Assembly (NCBI GenBank): GCA_964479445.1
Contig: CAYZMH010000087.1
Span: 1-13,794, forward strand
Direction: 5' to 3'
Source of the DNA: CAYZMH01 sp964479445
Lineage (GTDB): Bacteria > Bacteroidota > Bacteroidia > Bacteroidales > GCA-2748055
DNA length: 13,794 bases
Shown: positions 1-6,649 of the stretch, one piece after another
Layout of the letters: each line of letters opens with the position of its first letter
Numbering within the stretch: the first letter of the stretch is position 1
Made by a program: the position numbers and the translations under genes
The notes under the pieces: model-generated
Told to the model about the DNA's origin: nothing
Databases searched by the model: none
What the model saw: the letters and a program-made list of their open reading frames with translations, nothing else

Positions 1-247
1 GGAACGGATCGAAACGGCACTCCCTATTAAGTAGGGGATCCGAACGCAGAAAAAGAGTAAAAACACCAGGTGCCGGGAACTGCCATCTGTACACCGAATA
101 AGAAGCCATAACCGGGTTCTTTGACGTATTTCTCTTCTGACCTGTCCCCTCTCCCGCAGAGCACCGGGAAGGTGTTCTGTAATCCGTGAGACCTTAGCTC
201 ACCCCAAAACCCGGAGTACCCCGGGTGCAAAGCACACCACCTCTATC

Positions 248-273
248 CCGGTGCGCGAAACCGGTGCGTGAAT
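248..273. repeat. 13-nt tandem direct repeat upstream of susC
   Basis: Two adjacent 13-mers, ccggtgcgcgaaa (248-260) and ccggtgcgtgaat (261-273), match at 11 of 13 positions. Phased direct repeats of this size can be half-sites for a dimeric activator. The pair lies about 200 nt before the transporter start, which suits such a role, but the link to regulation is inference and a chance repeat is possible. Confidence 0.3.
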
Positions 274-305
274 GACATGCAGACCGGCGCAACGGGATTG
301 CAGGG

Positions 306-326
306 GCCGGATAGCTGATATCCGGC
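306..326. repeat. Perfect 8-bp hairpin in the susC leader
   Basis: gccggata (306-313) pairs perfectly with tatccggc (319-326) around the 5-nt loop gctga. No T-run follows on either strand, so this is not a standard terminator. It may be a leader RNA structure or a protein-binding palindrome. Confidence 0.45.
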
Positions 327-390
327 AATAAATAACTCAAATTGTCAAACTAAAAACTACCACCTATGAAAGAGCCCTGAAGCCATACAC

Positions 391-426
391 GAAAAAACCG
401 GAAAAAGGTGGCGGCCTTTTCCCGGT
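391..426 (-). terminator. Hairpin with T-tract on the minus strand, in the susC leader
   Basis: accggaaaaagg (397-408) pairs with ccttttcccggt (415-426) with one mismatch and a 6-nt loop. On the minus strand the stem is followed directly by six T (reverse complement of the A-run at 392-397), which is the form of an intrinsic terminator. On the plus strand the stem is followed by AT-rich sequence without a T-run. No minus-strand gene lies upstream of it, so if it works as a terminator it would end a transcript antisense to the 5' part of susC. It could instead act as a leader hairpin in the susC mRNA. Confidence 0.4.
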
Positions 427-477
427 AATGATTCAATTAATTAACTGGAAATGTATCAATTAAATCTTTACAAAATT

Positions 478-3400
478 ATGAAAAGAAAATCAATTTTTCA
501 GGTTATTCACCGGAAAGATCGGCTAAAAATACTACTACTGATGAAATTAACCCTGTTTTTCTTGTGCGTGGGTATCCTTCAAATACACGCTACGGTTAAC
601 TCCCAACAATCCAGCATTACCCTGGAATTGAGAGATGTACCCATGAGTGAAGCGTTTACTACGCTGGAAGAGCAATACCGGTATACTTTTATTTACAGCG
701 ATGACCTGGTAGACGTCAATGAAAAAGTCAGCCTTCATGCTGACAACCGGTCCATCGACCAGGTACTGGAAAGCCTCCTGGCAAAAACCAACCATGCCTA
801 CAAAATCCTGGACAATCAACTGGTCGTGGTTTTCCCGGCCGAACTCTCCAGTCAGCAGGTGGTCATATCGGGTAGCGTAACCGATGCCACGGGCAGCCCG
901 TTACCGGGGGTTACCGTCCTGGAAATGGGCACCAGTAACGGAACCGTTACGGATGTGGATGGCACATACTCGATCACGGTAGCCTCGGGAGAAGCAGTGC
1001 TGAGCTTCTCGTTCATAGGGTACCTGACCAAGAAAGTGCAGGTGGCTGACCGCAAGACCATTGATGTCACACTGGAAGAGGACATCCAATCCCTTGACGA
1101 AGTGGTGGTGGTCGGATACGGAACCCAGCAACGAAAAGATATCACGGGTTCGGTATCATCCATCTCCTCCGAGGATCTGGAAAAGGTGGCTTCGCCCGAT
1201 TTTACCAGGGCATTGACCGGACAATTATCCGGGGTACAGGTAGTCCAGTCCACGGGAGCACCGGGTGGCGGGGTAGTCATCCGCGTACGCGGAACGGGCT
1301 CTATCACGGCTGGCAACGATCCGCTCTATGTCGTGGACGGCATCCCCGTGAACAATGCCAATTCATCGTTTGCCCAGGCGGGCGGACCCGACCAGCCCGT
1401 TAATCCCCTCAATACGTTGAACCCAAATGATATCGCTTCCATTGAAGTGCTGAAAGACGCATCGGCCACAGCCATCTATGGCTCCCGCGGGTCCAACGGC
1501 GTGGTCATCATTACAACCAAGAGGGGACAGAGCGGAGAACCCCGGGTCAGGGTAAATGCCACCATGGGCATCCACACCGTGGAGAAAAAACTGGACCTGC
1601 TCAATGCCAGGGAAGTTGCGGAATTCTGGATCGAGGCACGTACCAACTCCTGGGTGGACGACGGGGGAAGCGCAGACGATCCCTTCGATGACCGGCCGGG
1701 AAGATACTCCGTACCGGAAGAATACCGCAACCCGGAGCAACTGGGTGAAGGAACAGACTGGCAGGACGAGATATTCCGCACCGCGTTAAGTCAGAATTAC
1801 CAGATCTCCATATCCGGCGGCAATGAGAAGAACCGGTATTACACCTCGGCCAATATCTACGAAGAGGAAGGGCTGATCATCAATTCGGGCTTTAAGAAGT
1901 ACTCCTTCCGAACCAACCTGGATTCCGACCTTTCGGACAACGTTCGCATCGGGCTGAATTTCAATCCCAGCTATGCCAAACACGACCGGGTGAATGCCGA
2001 AGGACACTTTGCTGCATCGGATGGCGGGGTCATAGCCACTGCATTGAGCATTGTGCCTAGCATTTCTTCCGAACGCAATGAGGATGGCACCTATCCCGAC
2101 ATGAACGGATTCTGGCCCGCTGCCATCGGAGTGGCCAACCCGGTAGCACTTACCCATGTAAAACACGATCTCTCTCAGATAGACCTGGTTTCCAATGCAT
2201 TCGCAGAGTGGGACATCATCGGTGATCTGACCCTGAGAAGCTCCATAGGTGTGAATATAAGTGATTTTAATTCAGAAAGCTTCCATCCCTCCTTCGTATC
2301 CCAGAACCGCAATCCAGCTCCCATTGTACCTTTTGGGGAGGAGGCAACCACCCAGCTAATCACCTGGATCAGCGAGACGACCCTGAATTATCCGTTTACC
2401 CTGGGAGAAAGCAACTCGTTCAATCTCTTACTTGGGAATACGGTGCAGAAAAGTCAGTTTGACGCCCTGGGCGTTACAGCCAACAACTATCCCAACGACC
2501 TGGTGGAGACCGTGAACGCAGGGATTGTATCCGATGTGCAATCCGAATCTTCCGAATCATCACTGCTCTCCTATTTCGGACGGGTTAACTATGCATTCGA
2601 TGACAAATACCTGGTAACCGCACTGCTGCGGGCTGACGGAGCTTCCAATTTCGGGGCACAGAACCGCTGGGGAATCTTCCCTTCAGCCTCAGTGGGCTGG
2701 AGGATCTCGGAAGAGCCGTTTATGCAGGACCTTGATCCGGTCAGCAACCTGAAACTGAAAGGAAGCTTTGGTCTGACCGGGAACAATGCAATCGGCAATT
2801 ACGGGGCGATCGGACTGCTGGGAATTACCAATTATGTCCTGGGTGAAAATAACAGCATTGTCAACGGCCTCTCCCCGGTTTCCTTCTCCAATCCCCTCCT
2901 GGGATGGGAAAAAACCAGGGAGTTCAACACGGGGATAGAACTGGGACTCTGGAAAAACCGTGTTTTCCTGTCCGCAGAATATTACCATAAAATCACCACA
3001 GACCTGCTGTTGAACGTGAATGTCCCTACAACAACCGGCTTTGCCAATGCATTGCAAAATATCGGGGAAGTGAGGAATTCTGGGTATGAGTTTATGCTCA
3101 ATACACACAACCTGACCGGCACCCTGAAATGGGCCACCGATCTGAATCTTACCTTCCTGGAAAACGAGGTGCTCGCACTGGGTCCGTCTGGCGACCCGAT
3201 CATCTCCCGTGGCGGAATGCCCAGTTCCCATATAACCATGGTCGGACATCCTATCGGGAGCTATTACGGGTATGTCATGGAAGGGGTCTTTGTTGACCAG
3301 GCCGATGTGGATGCAAACCCGCAGAACCGGTTCGGGGATGCCCGTCCGGGGGATTCCAAGTTCAAGGATGTCAACGGCGACGGGGAACTGACAACCGATG

Positions 3401-3936
3401 ACAGGACCGTGATCGGCAATGCCATTCCTGACCTGACCTATGGGATCAACAACACGTTCAGCTATGAAAACTTCAGCCTTACCATCCTGCTCCAGGGAGT
3501 GTACGGAAGCGAGATCCAGGATCAAAAAGGTTGGATATCCAACCTTGCCTCCAATGCCAACCAGCTTCAGTATACCTGGGACAACCGGTGGCAGTCCCCC
3601 GAAGAACCGGGGAACGGAGAGGTTTTCAGGGCACAGCGGGATAACTCGAACCGATCCAAGGTGTTGTCATCCAATGACGTACACGACGCTTCCTACCTGA
3701 GGATCCGGAATATCCGGCTGGATTACAGGTTTCCGCAGAACTTCCTCGGGGGGCGCCTGCACAATGCCAGCGCCTACCTGTCGGTCCAGAATGCCTATAC
3801 CTTTACCCGGTATCATAACTTCGGTTACAACCCGGAAGCCAGCCTGAATGGCGGAAGCGCACTCACCCCGGGTACCGACCGGGGAGGTTATCCGCTGGCG
3901 CGCGTATTCACCGTGGGTATCGATGTTGAATTTTAA
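478..3936 (+). CDS. SusC/RagA-family TonB-dependent outer membrane transporter with STN domain
   Basis: Outer membrane beta-barrel that imports oligosaccharides with its SusD partner, using TonB energy. I chose ATG 478 (1152 residues) because MKRKSIFQ begins a normal charged n-region; the hydrophobic stretch LTLFFLCVGILQ follows and likely cleavage is near residue 41. ATG 451 (1161 residues) is the alternative, and neither has a strong Shine-Dalgarno. Domains in order: STN at about 47-119, a carboxypeptidase-regulatory-like domain at about 129-198 (GSVTDATGSPLPGVTV), the TonB-box-like DEVVVVGYGTQ at 207-217, the plug with PLYVVDGIPVNN and IEVLKDASATAIYGSRG, then the barrel. An acidic loop, DVNGDGELTTDD (about 964-975), is typical of the family. 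The C-terminus ends in an aromatic residue (VGIDVEF), as barrel proteins do. The STN domain implies signalling to a FecR anti-sigma factor that is not in this window. SusD follows after 11 nt. Confidence 0.95.
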   Translation: MKRKSIFQVIHRKDRLKILLLMKLTLFFLCVGILQIHATVNSQQSSITLELRDVPMSEAFTTLEEQYRYTFIYSDDLVDVNEKVSLHADNRSIDQVLESLLAKTNHAYKILDNQLVVVFPAELSSQQVVISGSVTDATGSPLPGVTVLEMGTSNGTVTDVDGTYSITVASGEAVLSFSFIGYLTKKVQVADRKTIDVTLEEDIQSLDEVVVVGYGTQQRKDITGSVSSISSEDLEKVASPDFTRALTGQLSGVQVVQSTGAPGGGVVIRVRGTGSITAGNDPLYVVDGIPVNNANSSFAQAGGPDQPVNPLNTLNPNDIASIEVLKDASATAIYGSRGSNGVVIITTKRGQSGEPRVRVNATMGIHTVEKKLDLLNAREVAEFWIEARTNSWVDDGGSADDPFDDRPGRYSVPEEYRNPEQLGEGTDWQDEIFRTALSQNYQISISGGNEKNRYYTSANIYEEEGLIINSGFKKYSFRTNLDSDLSDNVRIGLNFNPSYAKHDRVNAEGHFAASDGGVIATALSIVPSISSERNEDGTYPDMNGFWPAAIGVANPVALTHVKHDLSQIDLVSNAFAEWDIIGDLTLRSSIGVNISDFNSESFHPSFVSQNRNPAPIVPFGEEATTQLITWISETTLNYPFTLGESNSFNLLLGNTVQKSQFDALGVTANNYPNDLVETVNAGIVSDVQSESSESSLLSYFGRVNYAFDDKYLVTALLRADGASNFGAQNRWGIFPSASVGWRISEEPFMQDLDPVSNLKLKGSFGLTGNNAIGNYGAIGLLGITNYVLGENNSIVNGLSPVSFSNPLLGWEKTREFNTGIELGLWKNRVFLSAEYYHKITTDLLLNVNVPTTTGFANALQNIGEVRNSGYEFMLNTHNLTGTLKWATDLNLTFLENEVLALGPSGDPIISRGGMPSSHITMVGHPIGSYYGYVMEGVFVDQADVDANPQNRFGDARPGDSKFKDVNGDGELTTDDRTVIGNAIPDLTYGINNTFSYENFSLTILLQGVYGSEIQDQKGWISNLASNANQLQYTWDNRWQSPEEPGNGEVFRAQRDNSNRSKVLSSNDVHDASYLRIRNIRLDYRFPQNFLGGRLHNASAYLSVQNAYTFTRYHNFGYNPEASLNGGSALTPGTDRGGYPLARVFTVGIDVEF

Positions 3937-3947
3937 AACTGTACACA

Positions 3948-5387
3948 ATGAAAAAAATAATGAGCCATATAACCATCGTTTTGTTCGGCTGGGTGTTCCT
4001 TCTCTTTACCGCCTCATGCGAGGACTTTTTAGATCTGAACCCCATTTCGGAACAAAATGTCGACGATTTCTACCAGAACGCGAACGATATCAAAACCGCA
4101 GTGAACGGGGCATACCAATCACTGCACCTGGTCTATAACAACTACTATTTCTTTGGAGAGGTGCGTTCCGACAATACCACCATCCAGACGTTTGTGATCA
4201 ATAATGCCGATATCGATGAGTTCAGCATCAGTACATCAAATATCAATACAGCTCAGATATGGGAATCATGCTACACCGGTATCTCCCGCGTGAATACAAC
4301 GCTGGGCAGGATCGGCGGGATTGAGATGGAGGATGAACTTCGTTCCAGGTATGTCGGAGAGCTGAAATACCTGCGTGGATTCCTCTATTTTCAGCTGGCC
4401 AGGATTTTTGGCGGAGTACCGCTCATCCTAGAGGAAGTGAATGATCCGAAAGAAGGATTTGATCATTCCAGGGCTTCCCTGGATGATGTATACCTGCAAA
4501 TTGAACAGGATCTGGACGATGCCGTGGGATCTCTTCCCGCCTCATACGATGCCGAAAATATGGGCAGGGCAACCTCGGGCGCTGCCAGGGCCTTGCTTGC
4601 CAAAGTGCACCTGGCACAGGGAGAGAACCAACAGGCGATCCCCCTGCTGGAAGCGGTCATGGAAAGCGAAACCTATGAACTTCTGCCTGCCTACGAAGAT
4701 GTGTTTGACATCAACAATGCCAATAACCCCGAAATCCTCTTTTCGGTACGCTACGAGGGAGGAGGCACCGGGACAGGGAGTCCGTTCAACAACCTGTTTG
4801 CCCCCAAGGCAGCCGGTGAGATCATAACCCAGCTCGGACAGGCAAACGGTCAGAATGTACCTGAACAATCCCTGCTGGACGCATATGAAGAGGACGACCA
4901 GCGTTTCGATGCCACCATAAGCATGGGCTTCACCAATGCCGAGGATGAATATGTGGAGGATCCGTTCACCACCAAATTCCTGGACCAGGGCATGACGGCA
5001 CCCTTCGATGCCAGCAACGACTGGCCGGTCATTCGGTATTCCGATGTATTGCTCATGTATGCAGAGGCGCTTGGCGAGAGCGATGATGCATACGAGGCCA
5101 TCAACAGGGTTAGAACGAGGGCCGGACTCCCGGATATTGACGAAACCTCACCGGGGACTTTTACGGAAAAATTGCTGCAGGAGCGGCGCGTTGAGCTTGC
5201 ATTTGAAGGCCACCGCTGGTTTGACCTGGTAAGGCTGGATCAATTCATACCGGTGATGAATGCAGAAGGGACCGTTCCCTATGAGAAAGGAAACCTGGTA
5301 CAGGAATACCACAGGGTATTCCCCATTCCCCAGTCAGAGATCGACGTCAATCCTAACCTGGAACAAAACAACGGGTATACATTTTAG
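3948..5387 (+). CDS. SusD/RagB-family glycan-binding surface lipoprotein
   Basis: Surface lipoprotein that caps the SusC barrel and captures glycans. The 479-residue protein has a lipoprotein signal peptide ending TASC, so Cys24 would be lipidated. The acidic residues just after it (CEDF) resemble the surface-export signal of Bacteroidota. Family hallmarks in order: FLDLNP (27-32), RYVGELKYLRGFLYFQLAR (134-152) with FGGVPL, GRATSGAARALLAKVHL (206-222, a TPR-like helix), WPVIRYSDVLLMYAEAL (359-375), VELAFEGHRWFDLVRL (415-430) and YHRVFPIPQSEIDVNPNLEQN (454-474). It is on the short side for the family but complete at both ends. It sits 11 nt after susC and is clearly co-transcribed. A terminator follows about 50 nt downstream, so the operon appears to contain only these two genes, with no enzyme gene attached. 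Confidence 0.95.
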   Translation: MKKIMSHITIVLFGWVFLLFTASCEDFLDLNPISEQNVDDFYQNANDIKTAVNGAYQSLHLVYNNYYFFGEVRSDNTTIQTFVINNADIDEFSISTSNINTAQIWESCYTGISRVNTTLGRIGGIEMEDELRSRYVGELKYLRGFLYFQLARIFGGVPLILEEVNDPKEGFDHSRASLDDVYLQIEQDLDDAVGSLPASYDAENMGRATSGAARALLAKVHLAQGENQQAIPLLEAVMESETYELLPAYEDVFDINNANNPEILFSVRYEGGGTGTGSPFNNLFAPKAAGEIITQLGQANGQNVPEQSLLDAYEEDDQRFDATISMGFTNAEDEYVEDPFTTKFLDQGMTAPFDASNDWPVIRYSDVLLMYAEALGESDDAYEAINRVRTRAGLPDIDETSPGTFTEKLLQERRVELAFEGHRWFDLVRLDQFIPVMNAEGTVPYEKGNLVQEYHRVFPIPQSEIDVNPNLEQNNGYTF

Positions 5388-5399
5388 GATGACCTGAAT

Positions 5400-5430
5400 C
5401 TTCACGAATGCATGCGAATCGTTCGTGAAG
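5400..5430. repeat. 9-bp inverted repeat just after susD
   Basis: cttcacgaa (5400-5408) pairs perfectly with ttcgtgaag (5422-5430) around a 13-nt loop. It lies immediately before the intrinsic terminator at 5437-5475, giving two hairpins in tandem. No T-run follows it, so it may be an mRNA 3' stabilising or processing structure rather than a terminator. Confidence 0.45.
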
Positions 5431-5436
5431 GAGTAC

Positions 5437-5475
5437 AAGGAGGCGCACCCACCCTGCCGGTTGCGCCTCCTTTTT
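5437..5475 (+). terminator. Intrinsic terminator of the susC-susD operon
   Basis: aaggaggcgca (5437-5447) pairs perfectly with tgcgcctcctt (5462-5472), with a 14-nt loop and a continuing T-run (5471-5475, then attt). An 11-bp GC-rich stem followed directly by Ts, 50 nt after the susD stop, is a classic Rho-independent terminator. It separates the transporter pair from everything downstream. Confidence 0.85.
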
Positions 5476-5503
5476 ATTTGATACCGGCATTCCCTCCAGC
5501 AAC

Positions 5504-5674
5504 ATGAATTCCGGAAAACCAGTAGCTGTATATAAACTGCGGAGATCGCGGCTTGTCGGCCGCTTCACCTTCGAGGCCGGCAGGGACAGATACGTGGAGA
5601 TCCTCGCCGAAGACTCCGAAGGCCAGGCGCTGGTAGACGCCGTCAGGTTTCTAAAGGTGTACGGGGAGAAGTAA
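5504..5674 (+). CDS. Possible small protein of 56 residues, unknown function
   Basis: Open frame from ATG 5504 to TAA 5672-5674. I do not recognise a family. It is soluble-looking and charged, starting MNSGKPVAVYKLRRSR and ending FLKVYGEK; a beta-rich start followed by a short helix (QALVDAVRFLK, 41-51) is plausible. Composition and the absence of low-complexity bias make it look more gene-like than the reverse frames here, and it fills the gap between the susD terminator and the convergent protease. Its last 24 nt overlap the 3' end of the protease gene on the other strand. There is no clear Shine-Dalgarno, and it has no promoter I can identify between the terminator and its start. Treat it as a candidate only. 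Confidence 0.35.
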   Translation: MNSGKPVAVYKLRRSRLVGRFTFEAGRDRYVEILAEDSEGQALVDAVRFLKVYGEK

Positions 5675-6421
5675 GGTGGCAAGCACCATCACCCCGTGGG
5701 TAACCATATGGGCCAGCATGCTGCTCTCCAGTCCGCGTTTCCAGTACAACCACCCGAAAACCACCCCCCCGGCGGCGTTACCCAGCAGGATGTAAGTCAG
5801 CAACAGGAAAGAGGGCTCATCCACCGCGTTGAACACCACCGGGAAATGACCGGCTGCAAAGATCAGTGCCGACAGGAGTATACCGGTCCGGTAGACAAAC
5901 GGACTGAAAGAGCGAACGATCTTCGAAACACCCCAGACCAGGAACGTCATCAATCCGAACCGCATCAACAACTCCTCGGTGATCCCCCCGTAAAGAAAAC
6001 GCGCCGCCAGCGAAGTATCCACGTTTTGCTGAAGAGCCGGGAATTCGGCACTCAACAGCGGCTGAAAAATCCGGTTCACACCCACGATGAACACACCGGC
6101 GATCAATCCTCCCGCCACGGCACCAAATACCATCCTTTTCCATTCCATATCCCGGGCTTTACCTGGCCGTATCAATTTTTCCAGCACTGGCACACCCAGC
6201 CCCACCGGCCGGTACAAGACCACCCCCACCACCACGGCCACCAGGAGAAGCAGGGTCGGGTTGAGCAGGGTCAGCATCCTGATCTGCTGAGGGGTCATCG
6301 TGGCCCCCAGCATCGCCTCCTGTTCGGGCGACAGGGGGATCTCCATGGTGAGCAGGGACAACACACCGGCCATGCCGAGTGCAAAGAGGATCCCTGCAAG
6401 AATAAGCTGGTCTTTTTTCAT
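5651..6421 (-). CDS. CPBP-family intramembrane glutamic protease (Abi/CAAX type)
   Basis: Polytopic membrane protein, 256 residues from the ATG at 6421. Hydrophobic segments lie at about 6-24, 49-70, 98-117, 155-168, 178-197, 206-224 and 236-252. The catalytic signature of the family is present: EELLMR (149-154) is the EExxxR motif, FAAGH (188-192) is FxxxH, and SMLAHMVTH (234-242) carries the third motif with His238. The family includes CAAX-type prenyl proteases and bacteriocin-immunity or housekeeping proteases; the substrate of this member is unknown. I chose MKKDQLIL as start because the hydrophobic stretch follows at once; the 31 extra residues available upstream (to 6514) are not family-like. 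The gene is transcribed against its neighbours, convergent with the susD side and divergent from the sensor kinase, so it is probably its own unit and not part of the glycan operon. Confidence 0.9.
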   Translation of the reverse strand: MKKDQLILAGILFALGMAGVLSLLTMEIPLSPEQEAMLGATMTPQQIRMLTLLNPTLLLLVAVVVGVVLYRPVGLGVPVLEKLIRPGKARDMEWKRMVFGAVAGGLIAGVFIVGVNRIFQPLLSAEFPALQQNVDTSLAARFLYGGITEELLMRFGLMTFLVWGVSKIVRSFSPFVYRTGILLSALIFAAGHFPVVFNAVDEPSFLLLTYILLGNAAGGVVFGWLYWKRGLESSMLAHMVTHGVMVLATLLLPVHL

Positions 6422-6649
6422 CGGTGGTAATCTTTTAGTAAATAAAGTTGATACCCGGCAAGAAACAGGTCTTTTAAGCCGTGTGGATACCATGCCGTCA
6501 TCGACGGAATGCAAATAAACAAAAAAAAACGAAAAAAATAGTTTTCAGAATGTAACTGACCGGGTTTACCCACCCGAGTACAAATCACCGGGCATCCAGC
6601 ATGTAAATTGCATAATTTTTAGTACTTTACATGCATAAAGCCCTAGAAT
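6422..6649. other. Divergent intergenic region between protease and sensor kinase
   Basis: 228 nt between two genes that point away from each other, so both promoters should lie here. It contains A-rich runs at 6518-6539 (T-rich on the strand of the protease) and a 9-bp inverted repeat close to the sensor start. I found no clean match to the Bacteroidota promoter pair on either strand. Confidence 0.5.
6599..6634. promoter_or_regulatory. Inverted repeat, possible operator before the sensor kinase
   Basis: gcatgtaaa (6599-6607) and tttacatgc (6626-6634) are perfect 9-bp inverted arms separated by 18 AT-rich nt, ending 15 nt before the TTG start. Within or beside the spacer are partial TAnnTTT matches (6613-6620 and 6623-6630) that could be a -7 element, but without a good -33 partner. 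The spacing, about three helical turns overall, would suit a dimeric regulator; this is inference. Confidence 0.35.

Larger units (their letters stand above)
1..450. other. Non-coding leader region upstream of susC
   Basis: I see no convincing gene here. All three forward frames hit stops early (at about 28, 32 and 100), so at most the last few codons of an upstream gene could be present. The reverse open frame at 27-230 has low-complexity, atypical composition. The stretch holds a 13-nt direct repeat (248-273), a perfect 8-bp hairpin (306-326) and a 12-bp hairpin (397-426). I found no clear Bacteroidota promoter (TTTG, then TAnnTTTG about 20 nt later). The region is probably the promoter and 5' leader of the susC-susD operon. 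Confidence 0.6.

Noticed and set aside
1..34. Possible C-terminus of an upstream gene (ends TAA at 28-30 or TAG at 32-34)
   Set aside because: Only about ten codons are available, too few to decide frame or family.
27..230. Reverse-strand open frame of 67 residues near the window start
   Set aside because: Atypical composition, no domain resemblance, and it lies in a region with hairpins and repeats; taken as chance.
2689..3525. Reverse open frame of 278 residues
   Set aside because: Antisense shadow of the SusC barrel; no family features.
5696..6430. Forward open frame of 244 residues, rich in His, Gln and Pro
   Set aside because: It is the complement of the CPBP protease gene, which has clear catalytic motifs and membrane segments.
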